The notes: a model not told the origin generated them from the letters alone. Positions 51,281-59,833 are shown, counted from the stretch's first letter. The stretch: 64,000 bases of DNA from Corallium rubrum (GCA_964035015.1 CAXIUP010000109.1:15001-79000); one strand, 5' to 3'. Translations and numbers: made by a program.

Positions 51281-51757
51281 TTAAAAATCCAGCAATTTAT
51301 CTTTAAAATAATGATAATTATCTTCACATAATTTACGCATGTGTGTGTCACATTTAATCATTTTTAATATATTAGTGGTAATCGTTATATCATAGTCTGG
51401 TACGGCTTGTTTAAGATCTTCAAGAAAATTGTGACGCAGTTCTTCACGATCTAGTTCTTTCAAAGCGATTGCGAGAAACAGGCTAACTTTTTCTTCCTGT
51501 GTAATAACACACCCGCAAGCATCAAAATACACCTTGTTGATCTTCTTGTTTAATAGCTCCAAAATACACCGTTCATACGTGGCGATCTCATTGCCCGGTA
51601 GTTCTACTTCCGCTACTGCTAGCGGTGATGAGGATGGTGATAATGTCGACGTAGGAAATTCTTCTGCTTCTTCTTCTTCTTTCTTTTGCTTTCTTCTAGC
51701 ATCCTGCATAGACACGGCTTTATCAAAATCTGCTGTACATATGAATGAACGTTTCAT
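51281..51757 (-). CDS. Hypothetical protein (158 aa)
   Basis: ATG 51757. Basic then acidic low-complexity N-terminus (RRKQKKEEEEAEEFP), then a helical domain of about 100 residues. No recognised family. Member of a minus-strand run from 52121 to 49991. Confidence 0.55.
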   Translation of the reverse strand: MKRSFICTADFDKAVSMQDARRKQKKEEEEAEEFPTSTLSPSSSPLAVAEVELPGNEIATYERCILELLNKKINKVYFDACGCVITQEEKVSLFLAIALKELDREELRHNFLEDLKQAVPDYDITITTNILKMIKCDTHMRKLCEDNYHYFKDKLLDF

Positions 51758-51775
51758 CGTAATAACACGTCGTCT

Positions 51776-51970
51776 CTATTCAAATTGCAAACCCCAACGT
51801 TGTTTCCTTTTTATACAAACGCATCGAGAACACGAGACACGTCTTCCAATTACTAGTGGGGAAATTCTTCTGCATAAATCACAATACATTATATTTACAT
51901 CACATTTTCTACACGTAAAATAATACCGTTCAAACCACACTGTTTGTCGACGACATATTATGCAAAACAT
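51776..51970 (-). CDS. Cys-rich mini zinc-binding protein, copy 1 (64 aa)
   Basis: ATG 51970 (MFCIICRRQTVWFERYYF). Four Cys pairs: CIIC, TCRKCDV, CDLCRR, CSRCVC. Paralogue of the protein at 57783, with YYFTCRKCD-x-x-x-x-x-CDLCRR against YYTCRECD-x-x-x-x-x-CDFCRR. Probably binds two zinc ions; RING- or FYVE-like identity not established. Confidence 0.6.
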   Translation of the reverse strand: MFCIICRRQTVWFERYYFTCRKCDVNIMYCDLCRRISPLVIGRRVSCSRCVCIKRKQRWGLQFE

Positions 51971-52121
51971 TATTTGAAATTTCCTGAAGTATCGCACGGT
52001 AATGATCCCAATTCAACAATTCATCGTCTTTTTTTCCTTTTAAAGCGTACGCCGTCATAGCTTGCTGCACGCTGCGATAACTAATAACATATTTTGTAGT
52101 TAACTCTTTTAAATCACGCAT
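51930..52121 (-). CDS. Small helical protein (63 aa)
   Basis: ATG 52121 (MRDLKELTTKYVISYR). Overlaps the Cys-rich gene by about 40 nt. A 20-codon frame opens just upstream at 52171. Support is modest. Confidence 0.4.
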   Translation of the reverse strand: MRDLKELTTKYVISYRSVQQAMTAYALKGKKDDELLNWDHYRAILQEISNNVLHNMSSTNSVV

Positions 52122-52216
52122 TTTTTGTAAATTTCAGCACGATCTTCCTCATCGCTTTTGGATGTATTCATGATGATGATGTTTGTTTTTAAAATAAGTA
52201 TTAATAAAAAAACGAG

Positions 52217-52225
52217 TTTTTTATA
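52217..52225 (-). promoter_or_regulatory. TATA box for minus-strand run starting near 52121-52171
   Basis: TATAAAAAA on the minus strand, about 50 bp upstream of the first ATG. Confidence 0.5.
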
Positions 52226-52292
52226 CCCTACTAATTATAATAATTTTGTTTTAAAAAAACCCAGAGATTCAAATTAGTGAATGTCATTTAAA

Positions 52293-52300
52293 TATAAAAA
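52293..52300 (+). promoter_or_regulatory. TATA box for gene at 52346
   Basis: TATAAAAA 46 bp before the ATG. With the element at 52217 it makes a divergent promoter. Confidence 0.6.
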
Positions 52301-52345
52301 CGGTCAAAGTCTGTTCTAACCGTAGACAAAAAAAAAAAATTCACG

Positions 52346-53566
52346 ATGAGTAAACGCCAAAGAAAAGAAGAAGATGAAATAAATGAAGACAGTGAACGTT
52401 CAAAAGAAACAACTATCACTGAATTATTAAGAAGCGTGCTGTTGTACACGTGTTTTCGTTTTTTTCCCAACCGAGAAATCGGATTGCTGTACTGGTTGAT
52501 GGGCTTAGTGAATATCTACGAAGGGGGTTACATAAGACTAGCTCCACAACTACAAGACGACGCCGGCGCCAACCCCACAGCTTGTTGGTGTATTCCGCAT
52601 CAATATTGGACATACGATGGTGGGAATGTATTACCCGGGTGTGGAAAATCACGGCACGTCATCGCGAGAAATGAAGAATTTTATATAACAATTCCCTATA
52701 TGTATGAACACGATAGAAACTGGTGTGTTTTAAATGAAGGACGTCATATAGTATTAGTAAGAGATCAACGATTTATTTATTCATTTTTTCCCAAAAGAGG
52801 ATGTCATGTATATAATTCTTTTTTTTTTCCTATAATATCAGCCGACTTTGAACCATGGCACACTGAAATTTATCACCGTATAGCTTTTCTAAATAACAAC
52901 CGCATGTATACGCCCTACTCTTTCTGGATATATCGTGGTTGTTGGAACAAGAAAACATGTATTTCATTATACGACGTATTCGTATACATACATGGAAAAT
53001 ACGGTGATGTAGGCGTAACTATAGCGGTATATCTGTATTGTAAATCACCAAATTTTTTCCACCAAGCACTTAAATGCAAAGACGGTGAAATAAGTGTACG
53101 ATTTTTGTTAAATTTAACCTGTTGCTTTGTTTGTTTTTGTGAGAAACACAATCCCCGCGCGATGATTCACAAACAATCGTATATTTACGATATTTATGAT
53201 ATTATTTCCAAAGAGGAATTAGAAGAAGATATAGATTATGAAATGTGTTTTTTTGACGATTGTGAGGAAAAAAATTCCTCACAGTTAGACACACATGAAT
53301 TTGAAATGTTTGATTATGACACTGTGTCAAAAAAATCGATCAAAAATATAAAACAAAACTTAACACAAACACTAACAGAACCAAAAGTCATATTATCCGA
53401 TTTTACCACCGGTGAATATGTGTTCACGTGTCCAAAAACAATACACGCAATAACTGTCGAGTACATGAGCGGTGTCAACGACACCATGCTGACTTTTATT
53501 CGTAATTTCTTTCCCTCTGTATATCGTAGCGCTAATTTTATTGGTTATTTACATAAACTACTCTAA
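52346..53566 (+). CDS. GLLYW-family protein, copy 2 (406 aa)
   Basis: ATG 52346 (MSKRQRKEEDEIN). Intact long paralogue of 34128. Blocks: acidic/basic head; IGLLYWLMGLVNIYEGGYI (about 50-70); Cys/Trp-rich middle; CCFVCFCEKHNPRAMI (about 260-275); acidic linker; a C-terminal domain. Function unknown. Two copies in one element suggest a multigene family. Confidence 0.7.
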   Translation: MSKRQRKEEDEINEDSERSKETTITELLRSVLLYTCFRFFPNREIGLLYWLMGLVNIYEGGYIRLAPQLQDDAGANPTACWCIPHQYWTYDGGNVLPGCGKSRHVIARNEEFYITIPYMYEHDRNWCVLNEGRHIVLVRDQRFIYSFFPKRGCHVYNSFFFPIISADFEPWHTEIYHRIAFLNNNRMYTPYSFWIYRGCWNKKTCISLYDVFVYIHGKYGDVGVTIAVYLYCKSPNFFHQALKCKDGEISVRFLLNLTCCFVCFCEKHNPRAMIHKQSYIYDIYDIISKEELEEDIDYEMCFFDDCEEKNSSQLDTHEFEMFDYDTVSKKSIKNIKQNLTQTLTEPKVILSDFTTGEYVFTCPKTIHAITVEYMSGVNDTMLTFIRNFFPSVYRSANFIGYLHKLL

Positions 53567-54160
53567 TATATCTTTCAAATTAAGTAACGTATGCAAATGT
53601 GATTTTCTATCTTCAAAAACACGTTGACCTTTTTTACATTGTAATATTTCTAGTTGTTCGCATAACATTTTATGTTGTTTAAAAGACTTTACTCCACACG
53701 TTAAATTATTTCTCAATATAGCGTGTAAAGCTTTTCCCACGCGTCCATTACCATCACCAAACGGATGTATATATTCGAATATATAATATATTCGTGTAGG
53801 TATCAAATTCAATACGTCACTCTCAATTCTAATTCTACGATAATGTTCATCTAATAATTCCATGTATAATTCTATATAGTCAGGCGCTGGTGGATTGTGA
53901 TTACCGCAATATCTGTAATTTAGAGAATATTTCCCCTCACTGTAATTTTTCATGCATCGCTTATGTAAATAAACGCATATCTCACTTATTTGCATATGGT
54001 CTCGATCTGATTTTTTTAAACGGTAAAAATCACTTAATCCCCGTGCATATTTTGCACACTTGTAAAAAAAAAACAAATTCTCTTCGTTTTCCTCCATGAG
54101 TACGGTGTAATAAGAAAATATTTTGATTCTTAAATGATGTTCCCAATCCATTTCGTTCAT
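53558..54160 (-). CDS. Fic-domain protein (200 aa)
   Basis: ATG 54160. Fic motif HPFGDGNGRVGKAL at about 132-145 matches HxFx[D/E]GNGRxxR except that the last Arg is Lys. The upstream flap region (GKYSLNYRYCGNHNPPAPDY) also fits the family. Fic enzymes transfer AMP or other groups to host proteins. The Lys at the phosphate-binding Arg position could change activity. No clear inhibitory (S/T)xxxE(G/N) helix seen. A (CA)n run at 54163-54181 lies at its 5' edge. Confidence 0.85.
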   Translation of the reverse strand: MNEMDWEHHLRIKIFSYYTVLMEENEENLFFFYKCAKYARGLSDFYRLKKSDRDHMQISEICVYLHKRCMKNYSEGKYSLNYRYCGNHNPPAPDYIELYMELLDEHYRRIRIESDVLNLIPTRIYYIFEYIHPFGDGNGRVGKALHAILRNNLTCGVKSFKQHKMLCEQLEILQCKKGQRVFEDRKSHLHTLLNLKDILE

Positions 54161-54204
54161 CGCACACACACACACACACACAGGAGCAGTCTTTGAGATC
54201 TCCT

Positions 54205-54621
54205 TCAAACGCAACTAGCAACGATATGCGATAATATCCCCGATAGTATCTTTACCCAGGAGTTGCTCCTTCGAAATTTCGTTGTCGTTACTCCCCAATA
54301 AGCGGTGTCAAAGTTCACGTCGAGACAACAATCTTTAAGATGTTGACACGTGATTTTTGTAATATCACGAATAAATAATTCCTGGTTTTTCTCTACACCT
54401 TCAAAAAACACTATTAACAACGAATAATACGCGATAATATCCCCGATAGTATAACGTTGAATTTTTTTGTAAATATCCAAGAATTGCTCCTTCGAGATAT
54501 TAAGGGATATATATTTTAATAATTCTCTTTGTATAGAAATGTTTTCTTTAATTTTTTTCTCAAATATTCCATCTGGTGTAAAAACCCCAGTTTTATTCAC
54601 CTCCTCTATTATAAATTCCAT
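54205..54621 (-). CDS. Hypothetical protein with an internally duplicated 3' end (138 aa)
   Basis: ATG 54621 (MEFIIEEVNKTGVFTPDG). Helical. A DNA segment around GATAATATCCCCGATAGTAT and TTGCTCCTTCGA occurs twice, at about 54228-54280 and 54427-54500. The copies are in different reading frames, so the C-terminal 20 residues come from a shifted duplicate. Function unknown. Confidence 0.5.
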   Translation of the reverse strand: MEFIIEEVNKTGVFTPDGIFEKKIKENISIQRELLKYISLNISKEQFLDIYKKIQRYTIGDIIAYYSLLIVFFEGVEKNQELFIRDITKITCQHLKDCCLDVNFDTAYWGVTTTKFRRSNSWVKILSGILSHIVASCV

Positions 54622-54756
54622 TTTTATTTTTAAAAAAAGTAACATACACAACAAACGTCAATAATATATATAACCCTTTATTTACATCTCATTACAATTT
54701 CAAACTAGGTTCCCCAAAAATACACAAAAAATTTTATCTCATCTTAAACTTACTTT

Positions 54757-55620
54757 TTACTTTTTTCTGTTGTTAGCTTTATCTAATAATATATATCTCG
54801 ATGCGATCATCTCAAGCATTGCTAATTTATCTTTTACAGTGACTAATTGCGTTAAGTATTCTTGTTTTTCGTTGTAAATAAATTTTAATTCTTTAAATTT
54901 ATTTTCAGCCGTTACTACAATGTCATTATCAGCTCTACTAAGTATACCGTATGATTCTACTATTTGTTCCTTTTTTTTTAAAAAAAGTGATCGTCTATAA
55001 TTTCTCTTGTCTACGTGTTCTTCTAATCTATTTCGTTCCAAATCCATGTATGCTTCCCTCAAAACTTCGATACTTTTCCCCTGGGGTCGTATAGCCGCTG
55101 TTTGAGGAGATTCCACCACAGGTGACGTATATATATATTTGAAAAGGTTGGATGTAGCTAGCTGTTGAGAACTCTCATCAATAACTTCTACAGCGGCGGG
55201 GGCGGCGATGTCGTTAGCTTCATCCACAAATGCGTTGGGTGAATCCCCACCATCAGATAAAGGTGATAAATTTGGTATGTTGTCAGCAGCGCTCATCTCG
55301 TTGTAAATTTCGCACATGGAAGGGAGCGAAGAAATAGCCGGTATCGTCGAAGGGAGCGAAGAAATAGGCGGCATCGTCGAAGGGGTCGAAGAGACGGGTA
55401 GTATCATCGAAGGAGTCGAAGAGACGCTGTCCCACCTTTCCTTTAATCGATGATTCTCGATCGCAGCAGCCCGTTCCCTTTCTAACCTCGCGAGATGTTG
55501 TTGTCGTTTCAACGCGGCTGCTGCTGCTCGTTCTTCTTTCGCGATTCTTTCGGATTGTAGCCTCATTATTTCGTTCACGTCGATCTTGTTCTCCATAGCA
55601 AATTTGTAAAACTCGTCCAT
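54757..55620 (-). CDS. Coiled-coil protein with Ser-Thr-Pro repeats (287 aa)
   Basis: ATG 55620 (MDEFYKFAMENKIDVNEIM), with TATA-like TATATAAA on its strand at 55668-55675. N-terminal coiled coil (ERIAKEERAAAAALKRQQHL), then four SS[TL]PS-type repeats of about 10 residues. A C-terminal helical domain follows (LEEHVDKRNYRRSLFLKKKE). Repeat copies at DNA level are close, so the number may vary. Structural or scaffold role possible. Confidence 0.6.
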   Translation of the reverse strand: MDEFYKFAMENKIDVNEIMRLQSERIAKEERAAAAALKRQQHLARLERERAAAIENHRLKERWDSVSSTPSMILPVSSTPSTMPPISSLPSTIPAISSLPSMCEIYNEMSAADNIPNLSPLSDGGDSPNAFVDEANDIAAPAAVEVIDESSQQLATSNLFKYIYTSPVVESPQTAAIRPQGKSIEVLREAYMDLERNRLEEHVDKRNYRRSLFLKKKEQIVESYGILSRADNDIVVTAENKFKELKFIYNEKQEYLTQLVTVKDKLAMLEMIASRYILLDKANNRKK

Positions 55621-55667
55621 GCTTATCAACTTTCTTTTCAAAAATGACTATTTTAATTTTTTTCACG

Positions 55668-55675
55668 TTTATATA
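55668..55675 (-). promoter_or_regulatory. TATA box for gene at 55620
   Basis: TATATAAA on the minus strand, about 48 bp before the ATG. Confidence 0.55.
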
Positions 55676-55786
55676 ACTGCATATTTTTTTAACTAATTAA
55701 GTTTCTCATCCAATGGGTTGCGTGTAAAAACTAAAAATTATCATCACGGATGAAATATTTAATTCCCAACTTTTTTTTTCCCAGAA

Positions 55787-55895
55787 CACTTGAAAAAAAT
55801 TAACATAACCCCTTCCTAAAAGAACACCGGATAACCACTTGAAAAAATTAACATGGTGCTCCCAAAATAAACACTTGATAAAATTAACATAACTT
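55787..55895 (+). repeat. Three-copy promoter repeat CACTTGA-A-AATTAACAT
   Basis: Copies at 55787, 55836 and 55872, spaced 49 and 36 bp, just before the gene at 55963. Contains CACTTG, an E-box-like hexamer. Probably regulatory. Confidence 0.65.
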
Positions 55896-55962
55896 GTTGA
55901 CTTAAATATATTGTGAAGTGTTCTATTTTGTGTATACGAATTTTAACTGTGACGAAAAAATA

Positions 55963-56421
55963 ATGGGTGAGAAAGAAGAAGAAGAAACTGGATTGAATAC
56001 ATTGTTATACTTAAGGCAACAACTGCTGAAAAAAGGTTATGACGTTGAGTATACGCGCGAAGATCTATTGAAGTTTATTTATCCTGTTGCTAAGCGACTA
56101 TGGTGTATATCAACATTAAGGGATGATATTATAGAAGAATGCTGTGTTAAAAAATGTGACCGGATTCCACATGTATTTGCTTTAACCTCGACGGGTTGCG
56201 ATCCGGGTGTTTGCTGCATCTTCCCAAGTTGTCTACAACACGCTTTATCAAAAGAGATAATTGCTTTAAAGGATTATGCTTTATTGACACGTGTGCCTAA
56301 ACATTTTTTACACAGAGAACTAGAAAGTCTACCAACAGTGGAATATGCACGTCTAAAATCACTTTCATCAAATTTTGATAAACTAACAACATTAGATGAT
56401 ATTAATAAACTTTGTTCATAG
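55963..56421 (+). CDS. Hypothetical Cys-containing protein (152 aa)
   Basis: ATG 55963 (MGEKEEEETGLNTLL). Middle part ECCVKKCDRIPHVF and CDPGVCCIFPSC has seven or more Cys and may bind zinc. Preceded by the three-copy repeat and TAAATATA. Immediately followed by a short direct duplication of TTCATTTAATAAACTTTG. Confidence 0.55.
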   Translation: MGEKEEEETGLNTLLYLRQQLLKKGYDVEYTREDLLKFIYPVAKRLWCISTLRDDIIEECCVKKCDRIPHVFALTSTGCDPGVCCIFPSCLQHALSKEIIALKDYALLTRVPKHFLHRELESLPTVEYARLKSLSSNFDKLTTLDDINKLCS

Positions 56422-56447
56422 TTCATTTAATAAACTTTGTTCATAGT

Positions 56448-56669
56448 TCATTGTTTGTCTTTGTTTGTTCCTTTTGAAGTTCCTTCCTTCTTCTTCTCGC
56501 AATCCTTCAGCTCATTTACATCCGTGACAAGTAACTGCTTACTCTCACCATCACCATTTGACACATGATAAACGCGGGTCTTGTCGTAATCGCAATAACA
56601 ACAGTCTGTATCACCAGCAACGCTAGGTAATGCTGCAAAAAAGAACAATATATACCAGAAAAAATTCAT
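56448..56669 (-). CDS. Small secreted protein with signal peptide (73 aa)
   Basis: ATG 56669. MNFFWYILFFFAALPSVAGD is a clear signal peptide with a likely cut after VAG. The mature part of about 50 residues begins with DTDCCYCDYDKTRVYHV and ends Lys-rich. TATAAATT lies on its strand at 56707-56714. The only obvious secreted product in the element, so a candidate host-interaction factor. Confidence 0.6.
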   Translation of the reverse strand: MNFFWYILFFFAALPSVAGDTDCCYCDYDKTRVYHVSNGDGESKQLLVTDVNELKDCEKKKEGTSKGTNKDKQ

Positions 56670-56796
56670 CTTCAGGCTCAATATGAATCAAATCGAGTCG
56701 TGATCAAATTTATACAGGTTAATTTTTTTTAAATTATTCATGACATCAGTTAAAATAACGCATACATTTACTGAAAAAAGCAGATTTTTGCTTAAA

Positions 56797-57012
56797 TCAC
56801 TCACAATTCATGTGTTGTAAGGTTGTTTTTTTCTCCCTCGCGTACATCCATTCCCGTGCCGCTAAGGGTTGCATAAATAAAGCTGTACGTTCAGCACTCT
56901 TCCTATCTTTTATTTTCATTCGTATTATTCCCAATGTCGTCACCGACTCCGACTCCATTCCGACTATGCTCGCTAAATTTCGCTTGTCAATAAATTTCAC
57001 CGTTTTACCCAT
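56797..57012 (-). CDS. Small protein MGKTVKF... (71 aa)
   Basis: ATG 57012. Mixed charge, no domain. Its first codons lie in the first unit of the repeat array at 56985-57245, which continues upstream. Confidence 0.4.
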   Translation of the reverse strand: MGKTVKFIDKRNLASIVGMESESVTTLGIIRMKIKDRKSAERTALFMQPLAAREWMYAREKKTTLQHMNCE

Positions 57013-57245
57013 ATTACTTCACCCAGAACCATAGGAATACGTAATTTTTACCTATTTACTAAGAATACGAAATTTCACCGTTTACCCAGAATTATATAAA
57101 TATTACTTTTCTCAGAACCAATTAACATATTTTTTTTTCACTAAGAATCGAAATTTCACCGTTTTTCCCAGAATCCAATTATCATAGGAATACATAATTT
57201 TTACCTAAATACTAAGAATCGACATTTCACCGTTTTCCCAGAAAT
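56985..57245. repeat. Four-copy tandem array, AAATTTCACCGTTTTCCCAGAA type
   Basis: Units near 56993, 57071, 57150 and 57222, period about 75 bp, with an inner GGAATAC-TAATTTTTACCTA block. The copies derive from the start region of the minus-strand gene at 57012. It also runs into the end of the gene at 57205. Confidence 0.65.
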
Positions 57246-57390
57246 ATAAATACTTTTTAAGAGCAGTCATATGTGTTTTTTTGTTTGAAGTGCATAGAAG
57301 AACATCGGTTTCCCAGTCCGTGGTGGGTGAGTATCGTTTAATTGTATTTCTTTGTCGTAAATCGTCAAATACAATTTTTGCGTTACCCAT
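57205..57390 (-). CDS. Small protein MGNAKIVF... (61 aa)
   Basis: ATG 57390. Contains DDLRQRNTIKRYSPTTDWET. The beginning resembles the 57012 protein weakly. No function assigned. Confidence 0.4.
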   Translation of the reverse strand: MGNAKIVFDDLRQRNTIKRYSPTTDWETDVLLCTSNKKTHMTALKKYLYFWENGEMSILSI

Positions 57391-57531
57391 AGGTTGAGGT
57401 TTGAAGAAATCTGGTGTAGCTTAGCTAGCTGAATGAATTCCGTACAGCAAGTTTACATAATTTGATGTGTGGAATTCATTGAGAGAACTTAAGAAACACT
57501 CTTAAATTGGAATAGAGAAGAAGAAAGAAAA

Positions 57532-57633
57532 GATCGTGCAAACGAGACCCTTCATCAGAGAGAAATGTAAAGAGTGTTAACAACTCTTTAAATTGACTCT
57601 CTGATGATGTGTCATACGTAGCCTGACACGATC
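57532..57633. other. Stem-loop H1
   Basis: Outer GATCGTG/CACGATC, core TTCATCAGAGAG against CTCTCTGATGATG, then AAAGAG/CTCTTT; loop TGTTAACAA. About 100 nt. Confidence 0.7.
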
Positions 57634-57782
57634 CCAGAGGAACAAATGGATTCTTCAGATACGTTGAATGCTGAGCATGTTGAATGCTAACCCATGCTCT
57701 TATTTACAGGTGTAAAAATAAGGCTGTCTGGGTCTCTTTTTATTCTTGTAAATGAGAGATCGTCGTCGTCGTCGTCGTCACC

Positions 57783-57986
57783 ATGAATGATTGTTACAGA
57801 TGCAATAATCAAATTCAAAATGTGAATCACATGTTATATTATACGTGTCGTGAATGTGATGTTTATGAAGTATTTTGTGATTTTTGCCGAAGAAATTATC
57901 CCAAAGATGTCATATGTAAAATCTACTACAGATGCGATTGTAACAATAGACAAGAACGTTGGCGTAAAAAATATTTTAATGAATAA
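57783..57986 (+). CDS. Cys-rich mini zinc-binding protein, copy 2 (67 aa)
   Basis: ATG 57783 (MNDCYRCNNQIQNVNHML), after a (GTC)n run. CYRC, TCRECDV, CDFCRR and CDC pairs align with the 51970 protein. On the opposite strand to its paralogue and isolated at the edge of the hairpin array. Confidence 0.6.
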   Translation: MNDCYRCNNQIQNVNHMLYYTCRECDVYEVFCDFCRRNYPKDVICKIYYRCDCNNRQERWRKKYFNE

Positions 57987-57996
57987 AAAAATATTC

Positions 57997-58061
57997 AAAT
58001 AAAGCTCTAAGAGAAAATGGTTGTCATTTACTGATTACCATCTTTTCGTAAAGCTTCATTT
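57997..58061. other. Stem-loop H2
   Basis: AAATAAAGCTCTAAG...AAAATGGT pairs with ACCATCTTTTCGTAAAGCTT; loop TGTCATTTACTGATT. Same family as H15, whose loop is nearly identical. Confidence 0.7.
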
Positions 58062-58253
58062 ATATATTACCATAGAAGATTACAAATGATGAAAAGAATA
58101 TCAGTTTCACACAAAATGAGGTGTGGAAATAGGTTTAAAATTTATTTCTTCATCATTTTGTCTGATGCGAAACAACAACAAAAAGAAGAAGACAAGAAAA
58201 TGACAGAAAGAAAGAAAGAAAAGAAAGAAAGAAAGAAAGACTCAATGATTTAT

Positions 58254-58328
58254 GCGTGCGCTGTCCAGACATGGTTATCACTTGAAAATACAGTTCTCAA
58301 ATGATAGGAATGTCGTGCCAGCGCAGGC
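58254..58328. other. Stem-loop H3
   Basis: About 35-bp stem: GCGTGCGCTGTCCAGACAT against ATGTCGTGCCAGCGCAGGC, extended by TTATCACTTGA/TCAAATGATA; loop TACAG. The best miRNA-like hairpin by stem length. Confidence 0.75.
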
Positions 58329-58469
58329 AGATTAAAAATTTAAAGAGAAATATAAAGATTCCACCAACAGATTTTTTATCTCATTTACAAGTATGAATGG
58401 ATAGTACTTGACATAATTATTCATTTGTTCTTGTAACGGAGAAGAAGACTATTTTTTTTGGAAGCTTCC

Positions 58470-58553
58470 GTCTCAAGGTTTTTTCAAAAACAAAACGATT
58501 TTAAAATAAATTTTTTTTTATTTCAAAAACGTTTTGTTGTTGAACACTGGAGA
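58470..58553. other. Stem-loop H4
   Basis: GTCTCAAGG...TTCAAAAACAAAACG pairs with CGTTTTGTTGTTGAAC...GAGA around an A/T-only loop. Confidence 0.6.
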
Positions 58554-58869
58554 TTCATTTTACGAGGAGAAACAAAAAAAAAATCACTCATTGGAAGAAG
58601 ATTACAATAAATGAAAAGAAACAAAACAAAGGAAAAGACAACTCTGATAGTGTACTTGGTTACCATCTTTGCCAGCGCTTCCTTCGCAAAGCTTTGGTTC
58701 TGATGGTGTCTTGGTACTCCGTCATTTCCAGCGCTTTATGGAGGAAGATAATTACAATGAAAAGAACAAAGGAGAGACATTGCAAAAAAAAAAGCTTTGA
58801 AATAAGGCTGCTTCAGTACAAATTCTCGTGGAGGAAGATTACAATAATGATGAAAAGAAAACAAATTGC

Positions 58870-58925
58870 GAGGGTAGAGAAGGAACGATGTATCGATAGC
58901 GATACTCCGTTCCTTCTCTAGTCTC
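58870..58925. other. Stem-loop H6
   Basis: Near-perfect stem: AGAGAAGGAACGATGTATCG against CGATACTCCGTTCCTTCTCT with 4-nt loop ATAG. It is nested in weaker outer arms (58768-58805 with 58930-58960). Confidence 0.75.
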
Positions 58926-59009
58926 ACGATCATGTTTTTTCAAAAGCTTTTCGCCTGTTGTATCGTTTATGGAAGATTACAATAATGATGATGATGAAAG
59001 GAAACAAAG

Positions 59010-59092
59010 GAGAGACATTGCAAAAAAGCTTTGAGACAAGGCTGCTTGAGTACAATTCTCGAGCAGACTTTTTTCAAAGCTTTTCGTCTGTT
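59010..59092. other. Stem-loop H7
   Basis: GCAAAAAAGCTTTGA and AAGGCTGCTTGAG pair with CTCGAGCAGACTT and TCAAAGCTTTTCG; loop TACAATT. Confidence 0.75.
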
Positions 59093-59138
59093 GGTTTTAT
59101 GGAGGAAGATTACATGATGAAAGAAACCACAAGGAGAA

Positions 59139-59215
59139 AACAATGTGGTAAAAACCTTTGGAAAAGTCTGCCTGAATATCTCTGGCAGCCTTCTTGAAAG
59201 GTTTTCGCCTGTTGT
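59139..59215. other. Stem-loop H8
   Basis: AAAACCTTTGGAAAAG and TCTGCC pair with GGCAG and CTTCTTGAAAGGTTTT; loop TGAATATCTC. Outer AACA/TGTT. Confidence 0.7.
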
Positions 59216-59269
59216 ATTCGTTTATGGAGGATTACAAAAGAAATAAAGAAAGAAAAGACGAGAATGTTG

Positions 59270-59341
59270 GTCTTGAACACGTGATGATAAAAGAAAGTCT
59301 TGTCTAGCTGGTCTCTCTTCTTTCATCATGTTGCTAAAGAC
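59270..59341. other. Stem-loop H9
   Basis: GTGATGATAAAAGAA pairs with TTCTTTCATCATG, flanked by GTCTT/AAGAC; loop TCTAG. Confidence 0.7.
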
Positions 59342-59379
59342 GAAAAAAGAAATTTACAAGAACAGGAAGATGATTATTT

Positions 59380-59448
59380 AAATGACTCTTTGGCAAAGAA
59401 CTTGTCTATCATTTAATAGATCGACCTTTCTTTTCCAAAGCTTTATTT
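59380..59448. other. Stem-loop H10
   Basis: CTCTTTGGCAAAGAAC pairs with CTTTCTTTTCCAAAGC; loop around ATTTAA. Confidence 0.65.
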
Positions 59449-59518
59449 ATTTATTTAACATTACTCATTAGCATGGAGGAAGAAGATTACAATAATGATG
59501 AAAAGAAACAATATTTTA

Positions 59519-59568
59519 GATAAAGCTTTAAAAAATACTGATACCCATTATTTTTTTAAAACTTTATC
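59519..59568. other. Stem-loop H11
   Basis: GATAAAGCTTTAAAAAATA pairs with TATTTTTTTAAAACTTTATC; short loop near ACCC. Confidence 0.7.
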
Positions 59569-59625
59569 CCAAATATCGGAAAAAAGACACATCGCTGCAG
59601 ACGACGAAGAAGAAGAAGAAAAAGC

Positions 59626-59702
59626 TTGCTATTGAAACACTATGATAAAAGAAGACTTGTAAAACTAGCTAGTCTTCTTCTTTATAATAGTCTTTCAATA
59701 GT
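59626..59702. other. Stem-loop H12
   Basis: CTATTGAAACACTAT and AAAAGAAGACTTG pair with CTAGTCTTCTTCTTT and ATAGTCTTTCAATAG; loop TAAAACTAG. Confidence 0.75.
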
Positions 59703-59774
59703 ATTTTCAAACACAAAAGATATTCTTCAGGTGGTGATAAAGAAGAAGAAAAACAAGATGTATAAATATTTTAG

Positions 59775-59833
59775 ATGAAGCTTTACCAAAAACGGTAAGT
59801 ATTTACTGCTATCCGTCTTTGCTAAAACTTCAT
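59775..59833. other. Stem-loop H13
   Basis: ATGAAGCTTTACCAAAAACGG pairs with CCGTCTTTGCTAAAACTTCAT; loop TAAGTATTTACTGCTAT. Confidence 0.7.

Noticed and set aside
58086..59197. Short + strand frames of 72-79 codons in the right arm
   Set aside because: They run through hairpin arms and spacer repeats and consist of repeated Lys/Glu-rich segments. The stem-loop structure explains the sequence better.
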